The position numbers and the translations under genes are program-made. DNA of 6,199 bases, from assembly GCA_030699345.1 (NCBI GenBank), contig JAUYMX010000238.1, positions 1 to 6,199 on the forward strand. Direction: 5' to 3'. The DNA comes from Methylococcaceae bacterium. Its GTDB lineage: Bacteria; Pseudomonadota; Gammaproteobacteria; Methylococcales; Methylomonadaceae. Each line of letters begins with the position of its first letter. Positions within the stretch are counted from its first letter, which is position 1. The notes below the pieces were generated by a model. The model was not told the DNA's origin, did not search any database, and saw only the letters and a list, made by a program, of their open reading frames with translations. Below are positions 5,744-6,199 of the stretch, piece by piece.

Positions 5744-5924
5744 AATTATTATTGATATTAAGCAGTTGGATAATTTCCTCAACTTTGTTCAAAGTTGAGT
5801 CGCTGTCGCGACGGTTTGTTTTAATGTCGGTTCTCGCACCGACAGGCGAGCTACTTTTTGGCTTCGCCTCGGCAACTGCTCCTGCTCCTGCGATGATCGG
5901 GGCGGAATAACGGGAGCAATTCAC
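5724..5924 (-). CDS. Doubtful 66-codon small ORF (hypothetical)
   Basis: From a GTG at 5924 this frame encodes 66 residues. The middle reads AEAKPKSSSPVGARTDIK and then NRRDSDSTLNKVEEI, polar and protein-like. The purine-rich AGAGG lies directly against the GTG, so there is no properly spaced ribosome binding site. Its 3' end runs into the right arm of the inverted repeat at 5600-5743, and the frame is crowded with hairpins. I have only a vague recollection of similar small repeat-borne or phage-derived frames and cannot name a family. It may be a real small gene, a gene remnant, or part of a dispersed repeat. Confidence 0.2.
   Translation of the reverse strand: MNCSRYSAPIIAGAGAVAEAKPKSSSPVGARTDIKTNRRDSDSTLNKVEEIIQLLNINNNCNYSVP
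5779..5869. repeat. Run of four consecutive hairpins
   Basis: There are four stems in a row. TCAACTTTG-TT-CAAAGTTGA (5779-5798) has nine pairs. GTCGC-TGTC-GCGAC (5799-5812) has five. TGTCGGT-TCTCGC-ACCGACA (5825-5844) has seven. AGGCGA/TCGCCT (5844-5849 with 5864-5869) has six. The stems are nearly back to back, which suggests a structured RNA or a composite palindromic repeat. It overlaps the doubtful small ORF. Confidence 0.6.
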
Positions 5925-5939
5925 CTCTAAGTAACATTA

Positions 5940-6060
5940 GGGCACCTCGAAAACCATGTCACATTCATGGTTCGACAAGCTCACCACGAACGTAACAGGA
6001 TGATTTATAAGATACCGTTCGCACTGAGCCTGTCGAAGTGCAGGGTTTTTCGAGGTGCCC
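5940..6060. mobile_element. Intact 121-bp MITE-like element with candidate target-site duplication
   Basis: The ends GGGCACCTCGAAAA (5940-5953) and TTTTCGAGGTGCCC (6047-6060) are perfect 14-bp terminal inverted repeats. ATTA flanks both sides (5936-5939 and 6061-6064). If the element is read as starting at 5941, the flank is ATTAG on both sides. Inside the arms sit inverted REP-like units, TTCGACAAGCTCACCACGAA (5971-5990) and GTTCGCACTGAGCCTGTCGA (6017-6036), around a core with GATTTATAAGAT. It has no coding capacity, so it would need a transposase from elsewhere. A degraded copy is at 66-170. Confidence 0.8.
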
Positions 6061-6064
6061 ATTA

Positions 6065-6199
6065 GTTATTATTGGGATTGTTGCGAAATAACTGGGTATG
6101 AGCGCTACCGTACCGACCTGATCGGGTGCCGCGGTTAGAGTAATTGCAAGGTTTTGACACAACCCCAATTTCAATCCACAGCTTAAGCTCTCAGGAGAA
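6065..6199 (+). promoter_or_regulatory. Gene-free tail ending in a possible ribosome binding site
   Basis: No convincing gene is seen. A perfect -35 hexamer TTGACA occurs at 6153-6158 on the plus strand, without a clear -10. The window ends CTCAGGAGAA (6190-6199), a strong Shine-Dalgarno-like sequence that may serve a plus-strand gene beginning just past the edge. The same ten bases occur inverted at 177-186, beside the other repeat copy. Confidence 0.25.

Noticed and set aside
5498..5755. Plus-strand 85-codon open frame
   Set aside because: It runs through both levels of the inverted-repeat element and has no recognisable domain.
6153..6158. TTGACA as a firm promoter for a gene beyond the window
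   Set aside because: It is a perfect -35 hexamer, but no acceptable -10 lies 16-18 bases downstream, so it is only mentioned as possible.
5965..6174. Minus-strand 69-codon open frame
   Set aside because: Its second half is the MITE right arm and core. The first part has no family resemblance and no clear ribosome binding site.

Overview
The window looks like a chromosomal segment of a Gram-negative gammaproteobacterium. It carries OmpA, BON-domain and DUF1207-type outer-membrane proteins, a Cys31 lipobox with Gln at +2, and a c-di-GMP synthase, and nearly every intergenic gap is filled with REP/MITE-like palindromes. The mix of repeat families reminds me of Methylococcales methanotrophs, but that is only an impression.

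Layout: 1-295 holds a damaged copy of a dispersed repeat and the leader of a plus-strand diguanylate cyclase gene (296-1039). A nested palindrome (1113-1184) separates it from a convergent minus-strand transglutaminase-like protease gene (1200-2060). A 310-bp gap (2070-2380) holds two more palindromic elements. Next come two translationally coupled minus-strand genes: a BON-domain lipoprotein with an 11-residue repeat rod (3496-4113), and downstream of it an outer-membrane beta-barrel of the DUF1207 type (2381-3496) whose periplasmic N-terminus looks like a second BON domain. After a 267-bp gap with two repeats lies an OmpA-family gene (4381-5424), also on the minus strand. From 5425 to 6199 there is no convincing gene, only the ompA leader, a layered inverted-repeat element (5600-5743), a run of hairpins overlapping a doubtful 66-codon ORF, and an intact 121-bp MITE-like element with candidate 4-5 bp target-site duplications (5940-6060). 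The window ends on a Shine-Dalgarno-like AGGAGA, so a plus-strand gene may start just beyond it.

Functionally, the three contiguous minus-strand genes form a cell-envelope block: OmpA links the outer membrane to peptidoglycan, the lipoprotein anchors a long helical rod ending in a BON domain, and the coupled barrel carries a BON-like plug facing the same compartment. The most interesting hypothesis is that the lipoprotein and the barrel form a BON-BON outer-membrane complex. The diguanylate cyclase and the transglutaminase-like protein show no sequence link to this block.
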